This document shows, in pieces, positions 17,273 to 24,692 of a DNA stretch of 64,000 bases. The stretch comes from JANPPS01 sp965246925 (GTDB lineage Bacteria > Pseudomonadota > Alphaproteobacteria > Acetobacterales > Acetobacteraceae), in assembly GCA_965246925.1 (NCBI GenBank), contig OZ251994.1, positions 1,054,001 to 1,118,000 on the forward strand, written 5' to 3'. The first letter of the stretch is position 1; each line of letters begins with the position of its first letter. The notes beneath the pieces are model-generated. The model worked only from the letters and a program-made list of their open reading frames with translations. It had not been told where the DNA came from and made no database searches. The translations under genes were made by a program, and so were the position numbers.

Positions 17273-17680
17273 ATGCCCGACACCATCAGCGAGACGCCGA
17301 ACGAGGCTCAGGACCTCCGCCAAGAAGTGCTGGCGCTGCGGGCGGAGCTCGCCGGGCTGCGCGCCTCGGCCACTGCCTCCGCCGGCCCGGCCCGCCCGGC
17401 GCCGTCGCCGTTGCCGGCCCAGGGCGGGCTGGGTCGGCGCATGGCGTTTGCAGTTTACCGGCTGGTTCGTCCCATCGTCCGCCCGCTGGCGTGGCGGATG
17501 CGAAGCTTCATGCTTGCGCCGGTGTTGCTCGAACTGGCGGAACTGCGCGGGCCTACGCAGGGGCGCCCGGCGACGCTGAGCGGCGGATCAACCCCGGCGG
17601 CCATGGACCCGGCCTTGTCCCAGGCCGTCGAGCGGCTCTTGCTGACCTTGGCGCTCGAGGACCGGTCGCGGCCCCGCTAG
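17273..17680 (+). CDS. Small uncharacterised protein with coiled-coil N terminus
   Basis: A predicted 135-residue protein with no recognised family. Residues about 8-34 (EAQDLRQEVLALRAELAGLR) form a heptad-like helix suited to a coiled coil, followed by a Pro/Ala linker and an amphipathic Arg-rich segment (VYRLVRPIVRPLAWRMRSF). It diverges from gmd, and ends at a TAG provided by the palindromic element at 17676. An upstream in-frame start at 17258 is also possible. It may be associated with glycan synthesis by position only. Confidence 0.55.
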   Translation: MPDTISETPNEAQDLRQEVLALRAELAGLRASATASAGPARPAPSPLPAQGGLGRRMAFAVYRLVRPIVRPLAWRMRSFMLAPVLLELAELRGPTQGRPATLSGGSTPAAMDPALSQAVERLLLTLALEDRSRPR

Positions 17681-17783
17681 AGCACTTACCGACCAGGCGG
17701 AATCGCCTGGACGGTAGTAGTGCCCGCCAAACTTGAAAAACTAGAGCCCAAGCCGACCCACTTCGGTCGGATTGGGCTCTAGC
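17676..17783. repeat. 108-bp palindromic element bounded by GCTAGAGC/GCTCTAGC
   Basis: Two hairpins lie inside a pair of exact terminal inverted repeats: GCTAGAGC (17676-17683) and GCTCTAGC (17776-17783). The first hairpin pairs GCAC(T)TACCG and CCAGGCG with CGCCTGG and CGGTA..AGTGC around a GAAT loop (17682-17725). The second is the long stem at 17741-17782. The terminal CTAG supplies the TAG stop codon of both convergent neighbours (17678-17680 and 17779-17781). It has the look of the extragenic palindromes/miniature elements common in alphaproteobacteria; no target-site duplication was identified. Confidence 0.6.
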
Positions 17784-17789
17784 CTTTTT
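17731..17789. terminator. Bidirectional rho-independent terminator
   Basis: An 18-bp stem with one mismatch (17741-17758 paired with 17765-17782) and a 6-nt loop is followed by CCTTTTT on the plus strand (17783-17789) and, read on the minus strand, by TTTTTCAAGTTT (17740-17729). It can therefore end transcription of the plus-strand small protein gene and of the minus-strand oxidoreductase gene, whose stop codon is inside the stem. Confidence 0.8.
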
Positions 17790-18888
17790 CCGGCTCGGCC
17801 GCGTTGATCAGCGTCGGCGGCTTGATGGGCGGCAGGTCCCGCACCTGGTCCGGCAGCGGCGCGCGAAGGCGGCGATACGGTGGCAGGCTCTGCGCCCGTC
17901 CGGTCAGCAACGCCTGCTCGATGGCCAGGATGACCCGGACATCCAGCAACCCCTCCTCACCATCCGGCTCCGGGTCGAGCCCGTTCAGGATGCAGTCCGA
18001 GAAATAATGCGTCTCACCGCCGAACTGGTCGGTGGCGGGAAAGTCGCTCTTGGTCTTGCTGCTACCGACACGAAGTTGTTGCGCGAGCGCGCCGCGGAGC
18101 GTGAACCCCGGGTTCACCAGCAGATCGGCGTCCGTGCCGACGACGCGGTATTCGTTGATGGCATTCAAGCCATAGGCCACGGTGAACTGCGCCATCCGGT
18201 CCCCGGGAAAGCGGAGCATGACGCTGACGGTATCATCGAAATCCCAGCCCTGCGTGCGCAGGCCCCAAGCCATTACCTCCACCGGCTCGGCGGCGAACAG
18301 CATGCGGGCGGCGTTGATGGGGTAGGGCCCCATATCAGCCACCGGCCCAGCCCAGAAGCCATGCTGCGCCCGGTGATTGCTGTCGGACACGTGCTGCGTG
18401 AACGTGGAGGTGAACAGCCGGGCGTGGCCCAGATGCTGGCCCCGCACGAGGCGCAGCGCTTCGAGCGTCGCAGGCTCGAAGTGCAAGCGATAGGCGATCA
18501 TCAGCTTGGCGCCGGTCTTGTCCGCCGCGGCCTGGATGGCCTTGCAATCCGCCTCGCTCACCTCCATCGGCTTTTCCAACAGAACATGCAGCCCGGCCTC
18601 GAGCGCGGGCACGGCGAACTCGCGGTGGCGCCAGTTGGGGGTGGCGATATAGACGGCGTCGAACCCGCCGCTGTCGATCGCGGCCTGCCAGGCGTCGTAG
18701 TGATATAGACGCTGGATGCCATAGCGGCGTCCGAGTGCCTCGGCCTTGTCGCTGTCGCTGGTGACTAGCGCGGTCATCTCGGAATTGCCGGTGTGGTCAA
18801 CGCCGGGCATGAAGGCGGCTTGGCTGATCCAGCCGGCACCGACCACGGCGTAGCGCACTTTCCGGCCCTCGACCTTTACTGCCATCAT
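17779..18888 (-). CDS. Gfo/Idh/MocA family oxidoreductase
   Basis: NAD(P)-dependent sugar or polyol oxidoreductase similar in layout to glucose-fructose oxidoreductase. The N-terminal Rossmann fold shows YAVVGAGWISQAAFMPGV, then DAVYIATPNWRHREF, and the catalytic EKP of LLEKPMEVSE; the C-terminal alpha/beta domain includes GPVADMGPYPINAARMLF. It is about 369 residues without a signal peptide, so cytoplasmic. AAGGGAG precedes two adjacent ATGs (18888, 18885); the second has the better spacing. The substrate is unknown. The stop lies inside the shared terminator. Confidence 0.85.
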   Translation of the reverse strand: MMAVKVEGRKVRYAVVGAGWISQAAFMPGVDHTGNSEMTALVTSDSDKAEALGRRYGIQRLYHYDAWQAAIDSGGFDAVYIATPNWRHREFAVPALEAGLHVLLEKPMEVSEADCKAIQAAADKTGAKLMIAYRLHFEPATLEALRLVRGQHLGHARLFTSTFTQHVSDSNHRAQHGFWAGPVADMGPYPINAARMLFAAEPVEVMAWGLRTQGWDFDDTVSVMLRFPGDRMAQFTVAYGLNAINEYRVVGTDADLLVNPGFTLRGALAQQLRVGSSKTKSDFPATDQFGGETHYFSDCILNGLDPEPDGEEGLLDVRVILAIEQALLTGRAQSLPPYRRLRAPLPDQVRDLPPIKPPTLINAAEPEKG

Positions 18889-18936
18889 CACACTCCCTTG
18901 CCGGGACAGGAGCGCACGGGGCGCGGCCGGGTTGCG

Positions 18937-19383
18937 TTACGGCATGATGTCGGGTGCGGCGCAGGACGCTGGAATAAGGGCGTCGGCGTCGAGACGGCCG
19001 GCTTTGTAGTCCTCCAGCCGGGCGCGGAAAGCGCGGTAGGCATCGGTAGCCTGCTGCGCGCGGCAGGTCATGCTCATGCCGTCGAGCTGGAGAGGCAGGC
19101 CTCCGATGCGCTCGACGGTTTGCTCCCGCCACTCGCGCGCATAGGCGGCCTGGGCGCGGGTGCGCTGCGCGTAGGCCGTGCGGGCGGATGCGGAAAACGG
19201 GCACGTGGCGAAGCGGGCGGCCAGCGCCTGACGGAACATACGCCCGGCCAGCGCGTCCCCGCAGGCGTCGAACTGGTATAGCGAGAGGGCATAGGCGTGC
19301 TCGAACGCTTCCGGATTATCGAGCGTGGGTTCCGCCCAGGCGGGTCCGGCGCAGAGCAGCGCGGCGAGGGCGAGGCGCCTCAT
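18937..19383 (-). CDS. Small secreted cysteine-containing protein
   Basis: A 148-residue protein with a signal peptide (MRRLALAALLCAGPAWA) and an Ala/Arg-rich helical mature part containing four cysteines (DACGD, ATCPF, MTCRA, ASCAA), probably disulfide-linked in the periplasm. I recognise no family. Its ATG overlaps the stop of the upstream cytochrome c gene (ATGA), so it is coupled to it and could be a cytochrome partner or accessory. The role is inferred from position only. Confidence 0.6.
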   Translation of the reverse strand: MRRLALAALLCAGPAWAEPTLDNPEAFEHAYALSLYQFDACGDALAGRMFRQALAARFATCPFSASARTAYAQRTRAQAAYAREWREQTVERIGGLPLQLDGMSMTCRAQQATDAYRAFRARLEDYKAGRLDADALIPASCAAPDIMP

Positions 19384-19949
19384 GGATAGGCCGCCAGGAA
19401 TTCGGCGAGGGCGCCGATATCGGTGTCGGACAGGCCGGAAGCGGCCTCGGACATGGCGGCCACGCCCACGCTGGGCCGGGCGCCGCTGCGGTAGTCGATG
19501 AGGGCTTTCACCAGGTAGTCCTTCTGCTGGTGGGCGACGGCGGGGGCGGCGCGGTTCCCGGCGAAATTGTCGGTATGGCAGGACGAGCAGCGATGCTGGG
19601 CGGCGATCTCGGCGCCGGATTGCTGCAGCGCCGGGTCGGTAGCGGGATGCGGTGAGGGGGGAGTCAGAGTGGCGTAGTAAGCGCCGATGTTGCGGACGTC
19701 CTCATCGGTCAGGCCGGCAGCGAGCGGACCCATGATCTCGTTTACCCGGCGTCCGGAGCGGAAGAACACCAATTGCCATTGCAGGAAGTTGTCCTTCTGC
19801 CCGGCGAGCGACGGTATGGAGGAGACGGCAGAGATGCCTTGCGCGCCATGGCAGGCCTTGCAGGTTTGTGCCCGGGCCTCACCGGCGGCCGGGTCCGCGG
19901 CGTAGGCGGGCGCGGCCAATACTAGGAAGACGACAGCCGCAAGCCGCAT
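19380..19949 (-). CDS. Periplasmic di-heme cytochrome c (c4-like)
   Basis: Electron carrier with a signal peptide (cleavage near APAYA|ADP) and two class I heme motifs: CKACH with NxxxSIPSLAGQ-type context around residues 30-34, and CSSCH around residue 120. Downstream Met ligands are plausible in EIMGPLAAGL and AAMSEAASGL. The two-domain arrangement of about 190 residues is that of cytochrome c4-like proteins. GGGGG precedes the ATG. It follows the sorbosone dehydrogenase-type gene after a pair of palindromes and is coupled to a small secreted protein, so it may accept electrons from that dehydrogenase. Confidence 0.88.
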   Translation of the reverse strand: MRLAAVVFLVLAAPAYAADPAAGEARAQTCKACHGAQGISAVSSIPSLAGQKDNFLQWQLVFFRSGRRVNEIMGPLAAGLTDEDVRNIGAYYATLTPPSPHPATDPALQQSGAEIAAQHRCSSCHTDNFAGNRAAPAVAHQQKDYLVKALIDYRSGARPSVGVAAMSEAASGLSDTDIGALAEFLAAYP

Positions 19950-19964
19950 AGGACCCCCAAGAAC

Positions 19965-20049
19965 GGTAGGTGGACAAGCGTAGCGCCATCCACCTCTTTA
20001 AAGGGCGACCGCCGTAGGGTGGATGGCGCCACGCTTACCCACCCTACGG
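19965..20049. repeat. Pair of inverted REP-like palindromes (BIME-like)
   Basis: The first unit, GGTAGGTGGACAAGCGTAGCGCC...TCCACC (19965-19994), folds through GGTGGA/TCCACC. The second, in opposite orientation (20012-20049), pairs CCGTAGGGTGG with CCACCCTACGG around ATGGCGCCACGCTTAC. Both share the core AAGCGTRGCGCCATCCACC in inverted arrangement, so they can also pair with each other. They lie between the dehydrogenase stop and the cytochrome start on the same strand. Confidence 0.75.
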
Positions 20050-20057
20050 AAGAAGTG

Positions 20058-21365
20058 TTACTTACTATAGCTGATCCGATAGATCGCCCCGGCCCAGTCA
20101 TCCGCAATCAAGATCGAGCCGTCTTTGGCCTGAATGATGTCCGCCGGGCGACCGCTATAGTCCTGATCGCCGGTCAGCCAACCCTGGGCGAATACCTCCT
20201 GCCGGGCATTCTTGCCGTCCGCATCGACCACGACCCGCTCGATCCGGGCACCCTGATATTTGTGCCGGTTCCAGGACCCGTGCTCGGCCACGAAGATATT
20301 GTTCTTATACTCGGCCGGGAACATGTCGCCGGTGTAGAACTTCATGCCCAGCGGCGCGACGTGCGCGCCAAGGTTCACGACCGGGGGCGTGAACTCACTG
20401 CATTTATGTCCGCGGGCGAACTTGGGGTCCGGCAGGTCACCCTGGTGGCAATAGGGATAGCCGAAATGCTCGCCGATCTTGGTGATGTGGTTCAGCTTGT
20501 CGCTGGGAATGTCGTCGCTCATCCAGTCCCGCGCGTTCTCGGTAAACCAATACTCGCCCGTACGCGGATCGATATCGCCGCCCACGCTGTTGCGCACACC
20601 GAGCGCCACGATTTCCGCCAGGCCCGTCTTGGGATCCACCCGGCGGATCTGCGACAGGCTCGTGGGGGCGATGCCGACGTTGAACGGGGGGCCAAACGGC
20701 AAATACATTTCACCGGAGGTCTTGTCCGTCACGATGTATTTCCAGCCATGCGCCACATAGGACGGCATGTCGTCATAGGCGACGACCGGGGCCGGCATGT
20801 GATCCAGATTGGCTTCCGGGTTGTCATAGCGCAGCAGCTTGTCGATCGCGACCACGTACAACGATCCGTCCCGCACCGCGAGACCGGTGGGCATATTGAG
20901 GCCCTTCAGAATGGTCTTCACACTCTTAGTGCCGTCGGTGCCCGTTGTCACAGCATAGACGTTGGTGGCGTTATACGAGCCCACGAACAGGGTGCCGTTG
21001 TCACCCCACGCCATCTGCCGCGCCTCGGGTAAGCCGGAGGCATAAACCTCGATCTTGAAGCCGGCGGGAAGGGTGATCTTCTTGAGATTGTCCTGCAGCT
21101 CCGCCAATGGCGTGGGGGTGGCGGGTCCAGAGGGCGGGGCGAGGCCCTTCATGCTTTCGGTTTCGTCACCAAGGAACCAATCCGGCGGCGGCTTCTGCCA
21201 GAAGCTGGGCTTGCTGCTGTCATAGCTTTTCAGGTCTGCGGCATGCGCCGCGGTGACACAGAACCCGGCGATCGCCAGGGAGGCGAGCGCGGTGGTCGAA
21301 CGCGCCAGGAGTATCGTTTTCACGATGTTGGGCTCCGCTTCCTCGATGCGCGGCTTGATTGCCAC
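20058..21365 (-). CDS. PQQ-dependent sorbosone/glucose dehydrogenase family protein
   Basis: Periplasmic six-bladed beta-propeller sugar dehydrogenase of the GDH/L-sorbosone dehydrogenase group (PQQ cofactor known for the family). Features: a signal peptide with cleavage near AAHA|ADL, PAGFKIEVYASGLPEARQMA beginning the first blade, GLNMPTGLAVRDGSLYVV, ALGVRNSVGGDIDPRTGEYWFTEN with the conserved Arg-Asn, EHGSWNRHKYQG, and a C-terminal ADDWAGAIYRISY. The start is uncertain: ATG at 21365 gives a long n-region, while GTG at 21323 has GAAGCGGAG upstream and a normal signal peptide. It is first in a row with the di-heme cytochrome c. Confidence 0.87.
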   Translation of the reverse strand: MAIKPRIEEAEPNIVKTILLARSTTALASLAIAGFCVTAAHAADLKSYDSSKPSFWQKPPPDWFLGDETESMKGLAPPSGPATPTPLAELQDNLKKITLPAGFKIEVYASGLPEARQMAWGDNGTLFVGSYNATNVYAVTTGTDGTKSVKTILKGLNMPTGLAVRDGSLYVVAIDKLLRYDNPEANLDHMPAPVVAYDDMPSYVAHGWKYIVTDKTSGEMYLPFGPPFNVGIAPTSLSQIRRVDPKTGLAEIVALGVRNSVGGDIDPRTGEYWFTENARDWMSDDIPSDKLNHITKIGEHFGYPYCHQGDLPDPKFARGHKCSEFTPPVVNLGAHVAPLGMKFYTGDMFPAEYKNNIFVAEHGSWNRHKYQGARIERVVVDADGKNARQEVFAQGWLTGDQDYSGRPADIIQAKDGSILIADDWAGAIYRISYSK

Positions 21366-21497
21366 GTCCCGGTTAACGGATCATGGGCCCGGTTGTATTG
21401 CAACACTAACTCACGCCACCGCCGTTATTTTTCGGGTGAGGGTTGCGTTCCTTGGCGCGAGGGCCATTTCGATTCGCGACCGCTCCTTTGTTTCCGC
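21366..21497. other. Intergenic gap without a recognised gene
   Basis: This 132-nt stretch precedes the dehydrogenase gene and follows the small hydrophilic gene on the same strand. It contains no convincing frame or RNA. It should hold the dehydrogenase promoter. Confidence 0.4.
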
Positions 21498-21722
21498 CTA
21501 GGATTTTGCAGAATGTTTGGGGGCTGCCGGGCCGTGGCGGCCGGAGGGGCGGGTGCCGCCGTCGGGTGGGCCTTGGTGGGCGCCGCTGTCGTTCTTGCCC
21601 TTCTGCTGCGCCTTCTCCTTGGCGTCGTGATGGTGCGTCTCTGGCTTGTCGGCATTCTGCTTGCTGCTGCCCGGTCCGCCTACGGTGCGGTCGGCGTGTT
21701 CGGTCTTGGTGTTCGTCATCAT
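21498..21722 (-). CDS. Small, highly hydrophilic, probably disordered protein
   Basis: A 74-residue protein made almost wholly of Lys, His, Asp, Gln, Gly and Pro (for example HHHDAKEKAQQKGKND), with no hydrophobic segment. It is likely intrinsically disordered, as in stress-related hydrophilins, but I cannot name a family. It is supported as a gene by an excellent ribosome-binding site, AGGAGG, just before tandem ATGs at 21722 and 21719. Overlapping frames on the other strand have no such support. Confidence 0.6.
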   Translation of the reverse strand: MMTNTKTEHADRTVGGPGSSKQNADKPETHHHDAKEKAQQKGKNDSGAHQGPPDGGTRPSGRHGPAAPKHSAKS

Positions 21723-21772
21723 CGGTCCTCCTGCGGGCACAACGCCTCAGACCGCATCCGGATTGGCGGCCA

Positions 21773-22069
21773 TCACTCGTTGAAGTAAGCATCGATATCG
21801 CGTCGGCCGTCGAGCACGTTGATGATCTCTATGGTGCCCTCTTTGTATGTGAACAAAATAACATAGCCTTTGTATGCCCAACTTCGCATGTTTGGTAGCA
21901 ATTCCGCCCTAGAGCGCCCCAGCGTTCCAGGAAGGGTTGCAATATTCTGGCATTGCTGACGGAGCTCGTTGGTGAAAGTAACGGCCCGGGTCGGATTATC
22001 GCGACCGATATACTCTAAGATTGCCTCGAGATCAGCGCTGGCAGCCTCCCGAAACAGAAGGTTACGCAT
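21773..22069 (-). CDS. parE: ParE/RelE-family toxin
   Basis: A 98-residue toxin of the ParE/RelE fold. The N-terminal FREAASADLEAILEYIGRDNPTRA and the C-terminal YVILFTYKEGTIEIINVLDGRRD match the ParE pattern (helix hairpin, then Arg, hydrophobic YxI strand, HxxRD-like end). ParE toxins poison DNA gyrase; whether this one does so is inferred. Its start overlaps the end of the antitoxin gene by 8 nt, the normal antitoxin-first order. Confidence 0.85.
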   Translation of the reverse strand: MRNLLFREAASADLEAILEYIGRDNPTRAVTFTNELRQQCQNIATLPGTLGRSRAELLPNMRSWAYKGYVILFTYKEGTIEIINVLDGRRDIDAYFNE

Positions 22070-22313
22070 CCCTGCTCAAGCCGAGCGCCAGCGCACGCCT
22101 TTCGAGCCTGCGGCCAACCTCCTCATCACTGATGGATGGACGGGGATCGTTGATGGATGCTAGCAGCGTCGCCCGCAACGCCTCCAGCTTCGCCTCCCGT
22201 TCCTGCACGAGCCGCAAGCCTTCGCGGACGACTTCGCTGGCGGAGGCGTAGCGGCCGCTCTTGACGGCAGCCTCGACAAATCCCTCTAGACCGTCGCCAA
22301 TCGATACGTTCAT
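22062..22313 (-). CDS. parD: ParD-family antitoxin (ribbon-helix-helix)
   Basis: An 83-residue antitoxin with an N-terminal RHH DNA-binding unit (MNVSIGDGLEGFVEAAVKSG then YASASEVVREGLRLVQERE) and a C-terminal acidic/charged tail that would wrap ParE. It is expected to repress its own promoter, which would lie in the 83-nt gap to the divergent thiolase gene. GGAGGG lies 7 nt before the ATG. Confidence 0.87.
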   Translation of the reverse strand: MNVSIGDGLEGFVEAAVKSGRYASASEVVREGLRLVQEREAKLEALRATLLASINDPRPSISDEEVGRRLERRALALGLSRDA

Positions 22314-22396
22314 GAATGCCCTCCAAGCCTTGCAACCTTCTTATAACAAAGAATGCACGATCTTTGTCATCCGATTTTGCCCAAAGGAGACCGGAC

Positions 22397-23596
22397 ATGC
22401 CTGAGGCCTTCATCTGCGACGCCATCCGCACCCCCATCGGACGCTACGCCGGCGCATTGAAGGACGTCCGGGCCGATGATCTTGCGGCAAACCCCATCCG
22501 GGCCCTCATCGCCCGCAATCCGGGCGTGGATTGGGAGCAGCTGGACGACACCATCATGGGCTGCGCCAATCAGGCCGGAGAGGATAACCGCAACGTGGCG
22601 CGAATGGCGACGCTTCTGGCCGGCCTTCCCCTCACCGTGCCCGGCGCCACCGTCAACCGGCTCTGCGGCTCCGGCCTCGACGCCATCGGCACCGCCGCTC
22701 GTGCCATCCGCGCCGGCGAGGCCCATCTCATGCTCGCCGGCGGCGTGGAGAGCATGACCCGCGCCCCGTTCGTCATGGCGAAATCGACCGAGGCCTTCGC
22801 CCGGCAGGCCGAGATCCACGACACCACCATCGGCTGGCGCTTCGTGAACGGCCTCATGAAGACCATGTACGGCACCGACAGCATGCCTGAAACCGGCGAG
22901 AACGTGGCCGAGCAGTTCCAGATCACCCGCGCCGCCCAGGACGCGTTCGCGCTGCGCAGCCAAGAGAAATGCGCCGCCGCTCAAGCATCCGGCTACCTCG
23001 CCGCCGAGATCGCCCCCGTCACCATCAAGGGCCGCCGCGGCGACACGGTGGTGGACCGGGACGAACATCCCCGCGAAACGACGCTGGAGGCCCTGGCCGC
23101 GCTCAAGACGCCGTTCCGCACGCCGGGCACGGTGACGGCCGGGAACGCGTCGGGCGTGAATGACGGCGCGGCCATGCTGATCCTCGCCAGCGAAGACGCC
23201 GCCCGGCGCCACGGCCTCACGCCCCGCGCCCGGGTGGTCGGCATGGCGACGGCCGGGGTGGCGCCGCGCATCATGGGCGTGGGCCCGGTGCCCGCCGTGC
23301 AGAAGCTGCTGGCCCAGACCGGCCTCACGCTGGGCGAGGTCGACGTCATCGAGCTGAACGAGGCCTTCGCCGCCCAGGCGCTGGCCGTGTTGCGGCAGCT
23401 CGGCGTGGCCGACGACGACCCGCGCGTGAACCCGCACGGCGGGGCGATCGCGCTGGGCCACCCGCTCGGCGCATCCGGCGCCCGCCTCGCCATGACGGCG
23501 GTGCACGCGCTCCAAACCACCGGCGGCCGCCGCGCCATTATCACGATGTGCATCGGCGTCGGTCAGGGCATCGCAGCGTTGGTGGAGCGGGTCTAA
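22397..23596 (+). CDS. pcaF: Thiolase, 3-oxoadipyl-CoA thiolase (PcaF/PaaJ) type
   Basis: A 399-residue thiolase cleaving or forming 3-oxoacyl-CoA. The active-site Cys is in VNRLCGSGLDAIG, the His in NPHGGAIALGHPLGASGARL, and the second Cys in MCIGVGQGIA. GCANQAGEDNRNVARM, TIGWRFVNGLMK and YGTDSMPETGENVAEQ are characteristic of the 3-oxoadipyl-CoA thiolase subgroup rather than PhaA. No other beta-ketoadipate genes are in the window, so a general acetyl-CoA acetyltransferase role remains possible. ATG 22397 is preceded by AAGGAG at 7 nt. Its stop overlaps the stop of the convergent repeat protein gene. Confidence 0.85.
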   Translation: MPEAFICDAIRTPIGRYAGALKDVRADDLAANPIRALIARNPGVDWEQLDDTIMGCANQAGEDNRNVARMATLLAGLPLTVPGATVNRLCGSGLDAIGTAARAIRAGEAHLMLAGGVESMTRAPFVMAKSTEAFARQAEIHDTTIGWRFVNGLMKTMYGTDSMPETGENVAEQFQITRAAQDAFALRSQEKCAAAQASGYLAAEIAPVTIKGRRGDTVVDRDEHPRETTLEALAALKTPFRTPGTVTAGNASGVNDGAAMLILASEDAARRHGLTPRARVVGMATAGVAPRIMGVGPVPAVQKLLAQTGLTLGEVDVIELNEAFAAQALAVLRQLGVADDDPRVNPHGGAIALGHPLGASGARLAMTAVHALQTTGGRRAIITMCIGVGQGIAALVERV

Positions 23597-24692
23597 ACCG
23601 CAAACGCAACCCGCCCCTCCGCCTGTCCGAACGCCACGAAATGCAGCAGCGGATCCACTCCAGCCGCCCGGATGTCAGCGTAGGCGGCGAGGTATTTGCT
23701 GGTGCTGAATTGCGCCGACGGATCGCGGCCTTCTCGCCAGCCGTTGGCCTCGTAGTGCAGCAGCGGATCGATGTGCGCGGCCGCCACGTCCGGGTTGTGG
23801 CTTAGGTAATAAGCCGTGTTGAAATACGCGTCCGGGTTCAGCCCGCGCTGCCAGCCCACCGCATCGTAGCTCGCCGCCGCCTGCTGCTGCGCCGCCACGC
23901 CGGTCGGAATGAGGGTGGCACCCAACTGGGGGTCGTAATACGCCGCCTGCACCAGCGGATCCGCCGCGGCGGACGGGCCAGACAGGAACGCGGCGCGGCC
24001 CTCGTTCTGGCCGCTTTGCACGTAATGCAATAGCGGATCGATCCCCGCCGCCGCCACGTCCGGATTGGCGGCGAAGTATTTGGCGTCGGAGAACAGAAGG
24101 CTCGGGTCCCGCGCCTCCCGCCAGCCATTCGCCTCGAAATGCAGCAGCGGATCGATATGGGCGGCGGCGATGTCCGGGTTCTGGGTCAGATAGAAATTCG
24201 TGTCGAACAGCGCGTCGGGATTGCGCCCCTCCATCCACCCGCTGCTGAGGTAGTGCGTCGCCGCGTCCACTCCGGCCGCCTTCACGTCCGGGTTGTGCGC
24301 GTAATAATACGCTGCATCCACCAGCGGATCGGTCAGCGTGCCGACCGCGAACGCCGCCCGCCCCTCGGCCTTGCCGCTCTGCACATAATGCAACAACGGA
24401 TCGATCCCCGCCGCCTTCACATCCGGGTTGGCGGCCAGGTAGTCGCTGGTGCTGAACGAAGCCGACGGATCACGCCCGGCCTGCCAGCCGCCATTCTCGA
24501 AATCCTGCAGCGGGTTCACGCCGGGGGTGATGGGATTGTGCGCCAGGTAGTAGCCGGTGCTGAACAGGGCGCTGGGATCCCGGCCTTCCTTCCAGCCCAG
24601 GGTGACGTAGTGCTGGTAGGGGTCGATGCCGGCGGCGGCGATGTCCGGGTTGTGTGCGAGGTAGTACACCGGGTCGAACAATGGATCGCCCG
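23593..24692 (-). repeat. Coding repeats: three triads of ~36-residue units
   Basis: Nine units in the C terminus of the large surface protein. They fall into three alternating classes: one beginning with AYY-like residues and ending GWxEGRDP/NP, one with FYL...HIDPLLHFEANGWRE, and one with KYLAANPDV...DPLLHYVQSG.AEGRAAF. The order is class A, B, C repeated three times, so the true duplication unit is a triad of roughly 115-125 residues. The seventh unit has lost the core and contains a Gln/Ala-rich insertion (VAAQQQAAASYDAVGWQRG). Confidence 0.8.

Noticed and set aside
22367..23515. 382-codon minus-strand frame
   Set aside because: Antisense to the thiolase, with composition typical of a complement frame.
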